From Chryseobacterium sp. ISL-6 (GTDB lineage: Bacteria > Bacteroidota > Bacteroidia > Flavobacteriales > Weeksellaceae): 64,000 bases of DNA. The translations under genes were made by a program, and so were the position numbers. This document shows, piece after piece, positions 43,718 through 52,688 of the stretch. Positions within the stretch are counted from its first letter, which is position 1; every line of letters begins with the position of its first letter. The stretch covers positions 62,001 to 126,000 of the forward strand of contig NZ_JAGGPT010000006.1 of assembly GCF_018613715.1 (NCBI RefSeq), written 5' to 3'. The notes beneath the pieces were generated by a model that was not told where the DNA came from, searched no databases, and was given only the letters and a program-made list of their open reading frames with translations.

Positions 43718-43883
43718 TTAACAATCACATGGTGTATCAATAACAGCATTGATACAATGTGCTTTTTGCCAAGCTGTCCATGAGCACCATTCTGCACACC
43801 ATGAAGCTGGTACCGGACATCTTTCAGCGCCACCATCAATCGTTTTTAACTCTCTTTTTGTCAGTTTTTTTTAAATTTTTCAT
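43718..43883 (-). pseudogene. Bacteriocin-like GG-leader peptide 3, frameshifted
   Basis: One extra A in the A-run right after codon 4 (plus-strand T-run 43864-43871) shifts the frame, so the literal ORF stops after ~15 codons. Without it the product is 54 residues: leader MKNLKKLTKRELKTIDGGAE and core RCPVPASWCAEWCSWTAWQK, then AHCINAVIDTPCDC. All Cys/Trp landmarks of peptide 1 are intact after the shift, so the lesion is recent or a base-calling artefact in a homopolymer. Leader element and promoter region (43884-44040) are intact. Confidence 0.7.
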
Positions 43884-44040
43884 AATAAATAGTTTTAGTT
43901 TGTTGCCTACTCTTTATGCTTTTCGGCTTTCGCAATCATTTGTATATGAACGCTAACAAATATAAAAATATTTCACAAAAATTGGAATATTATAAAATAT
44001 TTTGCCAAAAAAAAGCCTCAACACTGTTGAGGCTTTTAAT
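43884..44040 (-). repeat. Upstream repeat copy B (leader, promoter region, rpmA terminator)
   Basis: This is the partner of 43335-43490. AAAGAGTAGG lies 32 nt before the peptide-3 ATG. The far end contains a perfect hairpin GCCTCAAC-ACT-GTTGAGGC (about 44013-44031) with a T-run on the minus strand, which terminates the rplU-rpmA transcript. Copy A carries a decayed version of the same hairpin, so the duplicated unit was terminator plus promoter plus leader plus peptide. Confidence 0.75.
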
Positions 44041-44058
44041 TTTTATAGAACGCTTAGA

Positions 44059-44316
44059 TTAAGCGTTTGGTTCTACAGATACAAAAGATCTGTTATTTGC
44101 TTTCTTTCTGAAAACTACTTTACCGTCTACTAATGCAAACAAAGTATGGTCTTTACCCATTCCCACGTTTTCACCTGGGTGATGTTGAGTACCTCTCTGT
44201 CTGATAATAATATTACCGGCAATAGCTTCTTGTCCACCGAAAATCTTTACACCTAATCTCTTAGAGTGAGATTCTCTACCGTTTTTGGAACTACCGACTC
44301 CTTTCTTGTGTGCCAT
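44059..44316 (-). CDS. rpmA: 50S ribosomal protein L27
   Basis: This 85-residue protein shows the full L27 signature [20 protein letters not shown] and later [20 protein letters not shown], with [13 protein letters not shown] near the end. L27 reaches the peptidyl-transferase centre of the large subunit through its N-terminus. There is no N-terminal extension to cleave. It follows rplU by 18 bp in the usual rplU-rpmA operon, ended by the hairpin at ~44013-44031. Confidence 0.98.
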   Translation of the reverse strand: MAHKKGVGSSKNGRESHSKRLGVKIFGGQEAIAGNIIIRQRGTQHHPGENVGMGKDHTLFALVDGKVVFRKKANNRSFVSVEPNA

Positions 44317-44334
44317 TTTATTTGTAGATTATTA

Positions 44335-44910
44335 TTATTTATTAAGAGCTTTAAATTGATCAATGTTCTTAACGATAGCAGCATCAACTTCTTCGTGAGT
44401 AAGAACTTTCTTCTCTAATTCAACTTTAACAGCTTTTCCTAAAGTAATTAAAGTTTCTCTGTTTTCTTTAGACTGAGACAAGTTGTTTTTCTTTAAGTGA
44501 TAGTTCAGTTCATGATCTTCACCAAAGTTAACAGTTGCGTTGTCTGAAAGAACTTCAGCCTTTACTGTTTCTTTTTTAGCAGTCTTTTTTGCTCCAGCTT
44601 CAAATCCAGTGATTCCTGTAATTTTAATCTGAGTTAAAGATTGTCTGTGACCGTTTTTAACTTCGTAACCTTTTCTTCTTTTCTTTTTGAAAACGATTAC
44701 TTTATCAGCTTTAAAATGGTCTAAGATCTCTGCATCTACAGTGATCCCGCTTACAGCTGGGGCGCCTACAGTGATTGTACCGTTTACAGTAAGAAGAACT
44801 TTATCGAAAGAAACTTTTCCTCCTTTATCTCCTTTTAAACGGTGTACAAACAACTTCTGGTCTTGCTCAACTTTATATTGAAGCCCTGCTATTTCTACAA
44901 TTGCAAACAT
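44335..44910 (-). CDS. rplU: 50S ribosomal protein L21 with C-terminal extension
   Basis: Residues 1-103 are standard L21 (FAIVEIAGLQYKVEQDQKLF, then FKKKRRKGYEVKNGHRQSLT and IKITGI). A further ~85 residues (AKKTAKKETVKAEVLSDNAT to the Lys-rich end) form the extension common in Flavobacteriia. L21 binds 23S rRNA in the large subunit. A consensus -7 box lies 31 nt upstream of the start. Confidence 0.97.
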   Translation of the reverse strand: MFAIVEIAGLQYKVEQDQKLFVHRLKGDKGGKVSFDKVLLTVNGTITVGAPAVSGITVDAEILDHFKADKVIVFKKKRRKGYEVKNGHRQSLTQIKITGITGFEAGAKKTAKKETVKAEVLSDNATVNFGEDHELNYHLKKNNLSQSKENRETLITLGKAVKVELEKKVLTHEEVDAAIVKNIDQFKALNK

Positions 44911-44940
44911 TGTTTATAAATTTTTAGTTATTTCGAGGTG

Positions 44941-44948
44941 CAAATATA
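44941..44948 (-). promoter_or_regulatory. -7 promoter box for rplU-rpmA
   Basis: On the minus strand TATATTTG is an exact TAnnTTTG match, 30 nt before the rplU ATG. The -33 element is poor (TTG at greater spacing). Confidence 0.6.
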
Positions 44949-45093
44949 AGAATTATTTTCTAATTACCTTACAATCAAAACAATCTTTTTTACTTAAAAG
45001 CTTTTTCACTATATAAGGAATAATTTTAACTATTTATGTATTAGTAAATAAAAAATAATTTATATCTTCGTTTTCACCAAAAAAATATTTTAT

Positions 45094-45975
45094 ATGAAAA
45101 ACTTTAAATTCTGCTTTCTAGCAGGAGCAGTTGCTGTATTCTCTTTAACTGCATGTAATGATGACAAAATGGAAGACAATGTCTTACCAAAATCACAATC
45201 GGAAAACGCAAAAATTGAGCAACCTGGGGACAAAGAAAAAATTTGTTACTATGTAGATCAAAACTGGAGTTCATCATCTGTTTTAATGACTGGCTTACAA
45301 ACCACTGCTGATACGAATTTCATGAATAGTCAAATGACCAAAATCGCAAGCATGTGGGGAAGAAGTAATCCTACCCTACGATTTGTAAATGATCCTTCGA
45401 ATTTCAATTCCACTTACAATGCAATTTCATATTCAAGCGGAAAAATTTATTATGGCTATGCTATTTATGCTGATGCAAAAAATAAAGGTGGAGACATTGT
45501 CAATGCGATGATTTTAGCTCATGAATATGGTCATCAATTACAGTATATCTTTAATTTACCTTCTGTAAATGAATCTACTGCGAGACCTAACGAATTAGAA
45601 GCAGATGGATTTGCAGGTTACTATTTAAGAAGACCAAATGGGTATAACAAAACCACCTTCGCAGAAATCGCTTCTGCTTATGAGTTTGCACAAAGTATTG
45701 GAGACAATCAGACGAACAGTCCTAATCACCACGGAACTCCACCACAAAGAAGATCTGCTGTACGTTTAGGTTTCCTTTTAGGACAATACAGTCTTTCTGC
45801 AGCTGATTTCGATTATAACTTCTTCTATTATTATCAAGGTGTTTTAAACGGAACCTACAAAATGGGGAAAAATTCAAGAAATCCTGAAATTGACGCTTAT
45901 ATGAGTCAATATATGGATGAATTAAGAAAAATTCAAACCGGAGAAATCTCTGCTGAAGAATTTAAAAATCTATAA
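45094..45975 (+). CDS. Lipoprotein zinc metalloprotease
   Basis: This 293-residue protein has a lipobox (AVFSLTACND, Cys at ~20), so it is lipid-anchored. The zinc site is AMILAHEYGHQLQYIF (HExxH with Glu-Tyr between), with a downstream ELEADGFAGYYLRR supplying the third ligand Glu, as in the YpfJ/M48-like neutral zinc peptidases. A second His-rich segment (SPNHHGTPPQRRSAVRLG) matches the family's HGTxxQR motif. Substrate is unknown; it acts outside the cytoplasm. A weak -7 box (TATCTTCG, ~45063) and the terminator at 45997-46028 frame a single-gene unit. Confidence 0.88.
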   Translation: MKNFKFCFLAGAVAVFSLTACNDDKMEDNVLPKSQSENAKIEQPGDKEKICYYVDQNWSSSSVLMTGLQTTADTNFMNSQMTKIASMWGRSNPTLRFVNDPSNFNSTYNAISYSSGKIYYGYAIYADAKNKGGDIVNAMILAHEYGHQLQYIFNLPSVNESTARPNELEADGFAGYYLRRPNGYNKTTFAEIASAYEFAQSIGDNQTNSPNHHGTPPQRRSAVRLGFLLGQYSLSAADFDYNFFYYYQGVLNGTYKMGKNSRNPEIDAYMSQYMDELRKIQTGEISAEEFKNL

Positions 45976-45996
45976 ACACTCATTTTTGCATATTTA

Positions 45997-46028
45997 GAAA
46001 GGAGGTAAAGTTATTCTTTACCTCTTTT
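45997..46028 (+). terminator. Terminator after the metalloprotease gene
   Basis: An AAAGGAGGTAAAG / CTTTACCTCTTTT stem of about 13 bp with one G-U pair and a 5-nt loop, followed by TTTTATTT. Confidence 0.8.
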
Positions 46029-46060
46029 TTATTTACTCAGAATAATTAATAAACTTTATT

Positions 46061-46068
46061 TACTTTTG
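46061..46068 (+). promoter_or_regulatory. -7 promoter box for the acyltransferase gene
   Basis: TACTTTTG is an exact match to TAnnTTTG, 20 bp before the ATG at 46088. Confidence 0.6.
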
Positions 46069-46087
46069 AACTTTATCATACAATACA

Positions 46088-47176
46088 ATGAATAGGGATC
46101 TCTATATTGATTTTGCAAAAGGATTAGCAACCATTTCAATTATATTTATTCACACTGCTTTCTGGTCAGGCCAATTTTATATTCCTGCCGAAGTAAGAGT
46201 CTTTTCATTGGTATTTGATGTTGCCTTATTCTACGCATTAAGTGGGATTACTTCAGGAGCTAATATTGAAAAAACGTTGTATCGGTTACTGAAATTACAG
46301 ATCACCTACATGATTTTTGTAACGTTTCTTTTCTTTCTCGACTACTTCTTTAAGGTTTTCGGGCTAACCTTCTTCTCCATGGAATGGTTACAAAAATTTT
46401 ATTCAACATTTGGTTCAAAATACGCAACAACGAGTATATCAATGGAACCTCAATGGCAAAATCTAGGTAACTGGTATCTTCATCAGTATACCAATGCTGA
46501 TACGTTTCCTGTAGTTATGGGAAGCTTCTGGTACTTAAAAGTGTATTTTATATTAACCGTTTTTGGAGTTTTAACTTTAAGATTTTTTCCAAAACACATC
46601 AATTGGTTTATCGGATTATGTATTGCTTTAACATTAATATTTAATCTCTTTCCCTGGCTTTATCCAACGGGACAGGTCGGTTATGTGGCATTTTATTTTG
46701 CCGTATTTTTAATTGCCAATAGAATGAGAGGAAAAAAAATTCCGACTAAAATAATCCCCATTCTTTATGCAATAGTTGCAGCCTTACTATTATGGATGTT
46801 CTGGTATTACGGATCCGAAATATTTTATAAGATCAATAAAAATAAATTTCCACCTCAAGTCCCTTATATTATATGGACATTATTCTCTTTAGTAACATTA
46901 TTTGTCTTCTATAACCGGTTAAAAATCACAAAGGAGAATTTCATCACCTATATCGGTAAGAATGCCATTTTCTTTTATTTTGCCCAAGGAATAAGTTCTT
47001 CTCTGGTGTATTTTCTGGTGGTTTCTTTAAATGAAAAAATACCGTGGTGGAGTTTAATGATCATCATCTATATCATTAATATCGCTTTAGCAACAATAAT
47101 AGCAAAAGGCCTGAAGAAAATAGATAGCCTGGGATGGAATATTCTGGAATTCCTTCGAAGAAACACAGCTTCTTAA
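46088..47176 (+). CDS. Acyltransferase family 3 membrane protein
   Basis: This 362-residue polytopic protein has about ten membrane helices. The start NRDLYIDFAKGLATISIIFI with HTAF carries the family's His early in helix 1. Family-3 (OafA/YrhL-like) enzymes O-acylate surface sugars or related envelope molecules at the inner membrane; the substrate here is unknown. Its own promoter lies at 46061-46068. Confidence 0.85.
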   Translation: MNRDLYIDFAKGLATISIIFIHTAFWSGQFYIPAEVRVFSLVFDVALFYALSGITSGANIEKTLYRLLKLQITYMIFVTFLFFLDYFFKVFGLTFFSMEWLQKFYSTFGSKYATTSISMEPQWQNLGNWYLHQYTNADTFPVVMGSFWYLKVYFILTVFGVLTLRFFPKHINWFIGLCIALTLIFNLFPWLYPTGQVGYVAFYFAVFLIANRMRGKKIPTKIIPILYAIVAALLLWMFWYYGSEIFYKINKNKFPPQVPYIIWTLFSLVTLFVFYNRLKITKENFITYIGKNAIFFYFAQGISSSLVYFLVVSLNEKIPWWSLMIIIYIINIALATIIAKGLKKIDSLGWNILEFLRRNTAS

Positions 47177-47239
47177 ATAACTGAAATAAAAGAAGATTTG
47201 TTATGTCAATTTATTTTAAATTTACAAAAAATTTAAAAC

Positions 47240-47818
47240 ATGTTTAAGTTGAAACTTCCTACTGATCCAAGGTGGGCAAATATTGCAGAGGAAAACATTG
47301 AAGAAATTTTAACGGATCATGCATGGTGTGAGCAGAAAGCAGCAACAAACGCTATCTCTCTTATCACGATGATGCCTGAACAAACTGAAATTGTAACCGG
47401 ACTTCTTGCTATTGCTCAGGAAGAGCTTGATCATTTCAATCAGGTTCATGAGATTATTAAGAAAAAAGGATATTCTTTCGGAAGAGCCAGAAAGGATGAT
47501 TACGTAAATGAGCTTGCCAAATTTATTGTTCAGGGGAAAAGAGAAGATCTTATTGTTGACAAAATGCTTTTTGCGGCTATGATAGAAGCAAGAAGTTGTG
47601 AAAGATTTAAAGTTCTTACTGAAAACATCAAAGATGAGGAGCTAAAAGTGTTCTATAGAGAGCTAATGATCTCTGAAGCAAACCATTACACAACATTCAT
47701 AGGGTTCGCAAGACAATTAGGTGATCCTGAAAAAGTGAATAAGCGATGGGAAGAGTGGCTAGACTATGAAGCTAGTATTATCAAATCATACGGAAACAAA
47801 GAAACAATACACGGTTAA
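47240..47818 (+). CDS. miaE: tRNA-(ms2io6A)-hydroxylase MiaE
   Basis: This 192-residue protein has the ferritin-like diiron motifs of MiaE: AQEELDHFNQVH (ExxH), IEARSCERFKVL and SEANHYTTFIGF (ExxH), with an N-terminal DHAWCEQKAA segment. It hydroxylates the isopentenyl group of modified A37 in certain tRNAs using O2. It is followed 24 bp later by a DUF502 gene. Confidence 0.93.
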   Translation: MFKLKLPTDPRWANIAEENIEEILTDHAWCEQKAATNAISLITMMPEQTEIVTGLLAIAQEELDHFNQVHEIIKKKGYSFGRARKDDYVNELAKFIVQGKREDLIVDKMLFAAMIEARSCERFKVLTENIKDEELKVFYRELMISEANHYTTFIGFARQLGDPEKVNKRWEEWLDYEASIIKSYGNKETIHG

Positions 47819-47842
47819 TCCAAAATACATTAAAAACACAAG

Positions 47843-48460
47843 TTGAAAAAACTGACTTTTGAAAATATTGCCAACTTTTTCCTGAAAAATTTCTTTCAGG
47901 GACTTGTGATTATTGGACCTATCGGACTTACTATTTTTGTAATATGGTATGTTGTAACCTCTATTGACAATATAATACCATCTGTTGCAAAAGAAATTCC
48001 GGGGTTAGTTTTTGTATCAACCATTTTAATTACCGCAATTTTAGGATATCTGGGAAATAAATTCGTTGTGGGAAGATTCTTTTTTGACACGATGGACAGT
48101 TTGTTGGAAAAGACTCCTGGAGTAAAACATATTTACACTCCTACAAAAGATGTTATGTCTTCATTTGTGGGAGATAAGAAAAAATTTAATGATCCCGTTT
48201 GGGTAAAAACCAATGAAAACCCGGAAATCTGGAGGATTGGATTTTTAACTCAGAAAGAAATGTCTGATGTGGATAAGCACAATTATGTTGCTGTATACCT
48301 TCCACATTCATATGCTATTTCCGGATGGGTAATTGTTACAGAAGAAAAAAACATCAAACCTGTAGTGGGCATGACAGCCGCATCAGCTATGAAATTTGCT
48401 GTTAGTGGCGGCGTAGCTGGTTTCCACTCTGATGAAAATATATTTAAAGCTCCAGAGTAA
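47843..48460 (+). CDS. DUF502 family membrane protein
   Basis: This 205-residue protein, TTG start, has two N-terminal membrane helices (FQGLVIIGPIGLTIFVIWYV and VFVSTILITAILGYLGN) followed by a soluble domain (TPGVKHIYTPTKDVMSSFVG, HSYAISGWVIVTEEKN) characteristic of DUF502. Function is unknown; often linked with envelope genes. A TTG start is chosen because no ATG precedes the first helix. Confidence 0.88.
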   Translation: MKKLTFENIANFFLKNFFQGLVIIGPIGLTIFVIWYVVTSIDNIIPSVAKEIPGLVFVSTILITAILGYLGNKFVVGRFFFDTMDSLLEKTPGVKHIYTPTKDVMSSFVGDKKKFNDPVWVKTNENPEIWRIGFLTQKEMSDVDKHNYVAVYLPHSYAISGWVIVTEEKNIKPVVGMTAASAMKFAVSGGVAGFHSDENIFKAPE

Positions 48461-48545
48461 TATTCATTATTCTTTTAAATATACTTGATGAATTGAAATT
48501 ATTTTCAAACAAATTTTCTTTACAAAACAAATAAATACTTAACTC

Positions 48546-49922
48546 ATGAATTTACCGTACGCGGAACCTTTCCGTATTAAAATGGTTGAAGAAATTCGCC
48601 AGTCAACAAGAGAAGAAAGAGAACAATGGCTTAAAGATGCCAACTACAATTTATTCAATCTAAAATCTTCACAGGTTTTTATCGATCTATTAACTGATTC
48701 CGGAACGGGAGCAATGTCAGACAGACAGTGGGGAGCATTGATGACCGGTGACGAAAGTTATGCTGGTTCTCGTTCATTTGACCAACTTCACAACACTGTA
48801 AAAAGCATAACAGGTTTCCAATATCTTTTACCTACACACCAAGGAAGAGCTGCAGAAAACGTTCTTTTTTCTGTTCTTGTAAAAGATGGTGATGTTGTAC
48901 CTGGAAATTCTCATTTCGACACAACAAAAGGACATATTGAATTTCGTAAAGCCCATGCCATTGATTGTACAGTGGATGAAGCTTTTGACATCAACGATCT
49001 GCATCCATTCAAAGGGAATATCAATCTTGAAAAACTGGAAGAAGTTTATAAAAGCCACCCAAAAGAAAAGATCCCTTTCTGTCTGATTACGATCACTTGT
49101 AATTCTTCAGGAGGCCAGCCTGTTTCTTTGGAAAATATGAAAGCAGTAAGAGAACTTTCTAATAAATATGGAATTCCTGTTTTCTTTGACTCTGCAAGAT
49201 TCGCTGAAAACGCTTACTTCATTAAGAAAAGAGAAAAAGGTCAGGAAAACAGAAGTATCAAAGAAATCTGTAAAGAAATATTCTCTTACGGAGATGGAAT
49301 GACCATGAGTTCTAAAAAAGATGGACTGGTAAACATCGGTGGTTTCATTGCATTAAATAGTGAGGAAATTTTTAGAAAAGCATCCAGTTTTACTATTATT
49401 TATGAGGGGTTCATTACTTACGGAGGAATGGCCGGGAGAGATATGGCCGCTTTATCAGTAGGACTTGATGAAGCTACAGAATTTGCCTATTTAGAAAGTA
49501 GAATTTCACAGGTTGAATATCTCGGAAATAAATTGATCGAATATGGAGTTCCAGTTCAAAAGCCAATTGGAGGACATGCTGTTTTTATCGATTCATTAAA
49601 TTTTCTTCCTAATGTTGCCCGTGAAGAATACCCAGCACAGACTTTAGGTCTTGAAATTTATAAAGAAGCTGGGATCAGAACAGTAGAAATCGGCACTTTA
49701 CTTGCCGACAGAGATCCGGAAACGAGACAAAACCGTTATCCAAAATTGGAATTGGTTCGTTTGGCCATACCTAGAAGAACATATACCAATAACCACATGG
49801 ATTATATTGCCGCAGCTATTAAAAACGTTTATGAAAGACGCGATGAAATAGCAAAAGGATATAAGATCACTTGGGAGCCTGAACTTTTAAGACACTTTAC
49901 AGTACAACTGGAAGAAGCATAA
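48546..49922 (+). CDS. tnaA: Tryptophanase (L-tryptophan indole-lyase)
   Basis: This 458-residue PLP enzyme has the Lys region DGMTMSSKKDGLVNIGG and the PLP/substrate segments LLPTHQGRAAENVLF and FFDSARFAENAYFI. To separate it from tyrosine phenol-lyase I looked at the specificity positions: GIRTVEIGTLL carries the TnaA-type Val-Glu-Ile where TPL has Met-Glu-Arg, and LRHFTVQLEEA carries the TnaA His (TPL has Phe). It degrades tryptophan to indole, pyruvate and ammonia, in keeping with indole-positive Chryseobacterium. It is monocistronic, with its own terminator. No leader peptide gene is seen. Confidence 0.93.
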   Translation: MNLPYAEPFRIKMVEEIRQSTREEREQWLKDANYNLFNLKSSQVFIDLLTDSGTGAMSDRQWGALMTGDESYAGSRSFDQLHNTVKSITGFQYLLPTHQGRAAENVLFSVLVKDGDVVPGNSHFDTTKGHIEFRKAHAIDCTVDEAFDINDLHPFKGNINLEKLEEVYKSHPKEKIPFCLITITCNSSGGQPVSLENMKAVRELSNKYGIPVFFDSARFAENAYFIKKREKGQENRSIKEICKEIFSYGDGMTMSSKKDGLVNIGGFIALNSEEIFRKASSFTIIYEGFITYGGMAGRDMAALSVGLDEATEFAYLESRISQVEYLGNKLIEYGVPVQKPIGGHAVFIDSLNFLPNVAREEYPAQTLGLEIYKEAGIRTVEIGTLLADRDPETRQNRYPKLELVRLAIPRRTYTNNHMDYIAAAIKNVYERRDEIAKGYKITWEPELLRHFTVQLEEA

Positions 49923-49926
49923 AAAT

Positions 49927-49954
49927 AAAACCGGGATTTATTCTCGGTTTTTTT
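49927..49954 (+). terminator. tnaA terminator
   Basis: The stem AAACCG-x-GA / TCTCGGTTT (one mismatch) with a TTTATT-type loop is followed by TTTTTTA. It begins 5 bp after the stop codon. Confidence 0.8.
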
Positions 49955-50156
49955 ATTTCTCATTGGCTTATTTATAAGTAGTTAAAAATATCAACTACAA
50001 ATCAATTTAGGACAAACATTCTTTTCAGATTTCATAATTTTAACTGATTTTGGCTATTTAATTAAAATTTTTCATTTAATTATGCAATACATTTATTTTT
50101 CATAATACTTTTCAAAGAATAGTGATTTTTTCTGATGATTTAAAAACAAAAATCAA

Positions 50157-50164
50157 TACTTTTG
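50157..50164 (+). promoter_or_regulatory. -7 promoter box for the TonB-dependent receptor gene
   Basis: TACTTTTG exactly matches TAnnTTTG, 33 bp before ATG 50197. It lies inside the longer open frame that begins at 50122, so that upstream start cannot be used. Confidence 0.65.
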
Positions 50165-50196
50165 ATAGAATTACCAATCACAGAAACTTGATATAT

Positions 50197-52632
50197 ATGA
50201 AAATTAAATACTTAAGTGCCTTATTTCTGGGCACGACTTCCGTGCTTTATTCGCAACAAGTGAACGATACTATTTCTAAAGAAGCAAAAATTGAGGAAGT
50301 TGCTATAACCGGAAGCCGGAATAAAAAAAGAACCGTGGTAGATACTCCAGTACCCATTGATGTCATTGATATTAAACAAGTAAGCCAATCAACAGGGCAA
50401 GTGGAGGTCAATCAGCTTTTGCAATTTGCTGCCCCTTCATTCAATTCCAATAAGCAATCCGGATCAGATGGTGCAGACGCAGTAGACCCTGCGACTTTAA
50501 GAGGACTGGGACCAGATCAAACTCTACTTTTATTGAACGGCAAAAGATATCATCAATCTTCACTTATTAATCTTTTTGGCACCAAAGGAAGAGGAAATAC
50601 AGGTTATGATATGAATACCATCCCTATCGGAGCAATCAAAAGAGTGGAAGTACTTCGTGATGGAGCAGCTGCCCAATATGGTTCCGATGCAATTGCCGGG
50701 GTCATTAATATCGTACTGAATGATCGGAATAAAGGATTTGAAGGAAATGCTTTTTATGGAATGAATCTCTTTAAAAGTCCAGGAAGCAATGATGTTGTAT
50801 CCGACCACAAAATAGATGGAAATACTTTTGATTTCAGTGGGAATTATGGAACGAAAATAGGCTCTCAAGGTGGTTTTGCCAATTTTACAGCTGAGTTCAT
50901 CAATAAAGAATATTCTATTCGAAATGCAAATCCAGCAATCTATGATGCTCCAAGACAAAGATTTGGTGACGCAAAATCTCAAAATGTATACTTCTTTGGA
51001 AATATCGAAGTTCCTTTATCTGACAATCTAAAATTTTACTCCCATCCCGGTTTCTCCCAAAGAAATACAGATGCCAATGCGTGGACCAGAAAAGCAAATG
51101 CTGACGGAAATGTACCAGAAGTATACCCAAATGGTTTTAATCCAATCCAAGATACAAGTATAACAGATTTCACGTTCGATAATGGCCTGAAGTTCAAAGT
51201 TGCCGGATGGGATGTTGATTTTTACAATGCTTTCGGAAGTAACCGATTTACTTATCAGATTGATAATACGATCAATGCAACCCTGGGTGTAAAATCACCT
51301 ACCAGTTTTAATGCAGGGGGACATTCTATCTTACAAAATACGACAGGCTTTAATGCGACAAAACAATTCAATGTACTGGAGGGATTAAATATCGCTTTTG
51401 GATCTGAATTCAGATATGAAAAATTTAATGTTATTAAAGGTGAAGAAGCTTCGTATGCTATGTATGACGTTAATGGAAATATTGTAACCTCCAGTACACC
51501 ACAAAATTTATTGGTAACAAACCCTTTAAATGGCAACACAAGACCCGGCGGTTCACAGGGTTTTCCAGGATACTCTCAGGAAGTTAATAAAAGTAGAAAC
51601 AATTTTGCTGCTTATGTAGATACTGAACTGGATATTACCAAAAAATGGATGGTAAGTCTTGCCGGAAGATTTGAAAACTACAACGATTTTGGAAGCACCA
51701 TTAATGGAAAATTCGCAACAAGATATGCCATAACTTCTCAATTTGCCCTTCGTGGTTCTGTTTCCACTGGTTTCAGAGCACCTTCTTTAGCACAAAAATA
51801 CTATGCTCTACAATTCACCAATTTTCAGGGAGGTAATTTAGTAACTATTCAATTAGCCTCAAATGACAGTCAACTTGCTAAAGATGTTGGAATTCCGCAA
51901 TTAAAACAAGAAACATCATTAAACGGAAGTGTTGGATTTACATTTAACACTGGAAAATTCACAGCCACTGTTGATGGTTATTATATTAAAGTGAAAAACA
52001 GAATTGTTTTAACTGGTAATTTTGCGCGAACAGATCTTCCGGAACAGGTTCAAATAGATTATCCATATATAGATCAGGCACAGTTTTTCTCTAATGCTAT
52101 AGATACCAAAACAAGAGGTGTTGATGTTATTTTAAGCTACAATGAAATTATTGGAAATGGAAAATTAACTACAAGTTTAGCCGGAAACTATAATGAAATG
52201 CAAATCACATCTGTAAATGCTTCCGACAGATTAAAAGGCAAAGAAGACATTTATCTGAGCCCAAGAGAACGGGCATTTATCTTAGCCTCAGCACCTAAAA
52301 CAAAAATAAACTTAAGCTTGAATTATAAAATTTCAAAGTTCAATGCTAATTTACAATTGGTTAGATTTGACAAGCTTACATTAATCGGCTATAATGGGGC
52401 TGATGACTATCAGACTTATAATGCAAGAGTAACCACTGACTTGTCATTTGGGTATGATTTTTCGAAGAGTATTACATTGACATTGGGAAGCAAAAATTTA
52501 TTCAACAGATACCCAACCCTACAAACAACAGCTGTTTCAGCTGGTAACACAGAATCCGGAGGAATTTTTGATCCTGTACAGATGGGTTTTGCAGGAAGAC
52601 AGGTTTTTGCACGATTTAATTTCAAATTTTAA
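50197..52632 (+). CDS. TonB-dependent receptor
   Basis: This 811-residue protein, starting at ATG 50197, has a signal peptide (LSALFLGTTSVLYSQ) after the promoter box. The TonB plug (TVVDTPVPIDVIDIKQ, then GAAAQYGSDAIAGVINIVLN) is followed by a 22-strand-type barrel ending FDPVQMGFAGRQVFARFNFKF. Receptors of this class use TonB energy to import iron chelates, vitamins or oligomers; the substrate cannot be read. No SusD partner is adjacent. It ends in a bidirectional terminator facing the sugar dehydrogenase gene. Confidence 0.9.
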   Translation: MKIKYLSALFLGTTSVLYSQQVNDTISKEAKIEEVAITGSRNKKRTVVDTPVPIDVIDIKQVSQSTGQVEVNQLLQFAAPSFNSNKQSGSDGADAVDPATLRGLGPDQTLLLLNGKRYHQSSLINLFGTKGRGNTGYDMNTIPIGAIKRVEVLRDGAAAQYGSDAIAGVINIVLNDRNKGFEGNAFYGMNLFKSPGSNDVVSDHKIDGNTFDFSGNYGTKIGSQGGFANFTAEFINKEYSIRNANPAIYDAPRQRFGDAKSQNVYFFGNIEVPLSDNLKFYSHPGFSQRNTDANAWTRKANADGNVPEVYPNGFNPIQDTSITDFTFDNGLKFKVAGWDVDFYNAFGSNRFTYQIDNTINATLGVKSPTSFNAGGHSILQNTTGFNATKQFNVLEGLNIAFGSEFRYEKFNVIKGEEASYAMYDVNGNIVTSSTPQNLLVTNPLNGNTRPGGSQGFPGYSQEVNKSRNNFAAYVDTELDITKKWMVSLAGRFENYNDFGSTINGKFATRYAITSQFALRGSVSTGFRAPSLAQKYYALQFTNFQGGNLVTIQLASNDSQLAKDVGIPQLKQETSLNGSVGFTFNTGKFTATVDGYYIKVKNRIVLTGNFARTDLPEQVQIDYPYIDQAQFFSNAIDTKTRGVDVILSYNEIIGNGKLTTSLAGNYNEMQITSVNASDRLKGKEDIYLSPRERAFILASAPKTKINLSLNYKISKFNANLQLVRFDKLTLIGYNGADDYQTYNARVTTDLSFGYDFSKSITLTLGSKNLFNRYPTLQTTAVSAGNTESGGIFDPVQMGFAGRQVFARFNFKF

Positions 52633-52642
52633 AGAATAGAAA

Positions 52643-52669
52643 AAGGCTCCCGATAACTTCAGGAGCCTT
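52643..52669. terminator. Bidirectional terminator
   Basis: AAGGCTCC / GGAGCCTT 8-bp stem with an 11-nt loop, A-rich on the left and T-rich on the right, between the convergent TonB receptor and dehydrogenase genes. Confidence 0.75.
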
Positions 52670-52688
52670 CTTTATCTATTTATTTATT

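Noticed and set aside
48546..49922. Tyrosine phenol-lyase
   Set aside because: The specificity positions read VEI and RHF, the tryptophanase pattern, not the MER and RFF pattern of tyrosine phenol-lyase.
50122..50196. Longer N-terminus for the TonB receptor
   Set aside because: The extension contains a consensus -7 promoter box and has no signal peptide character.
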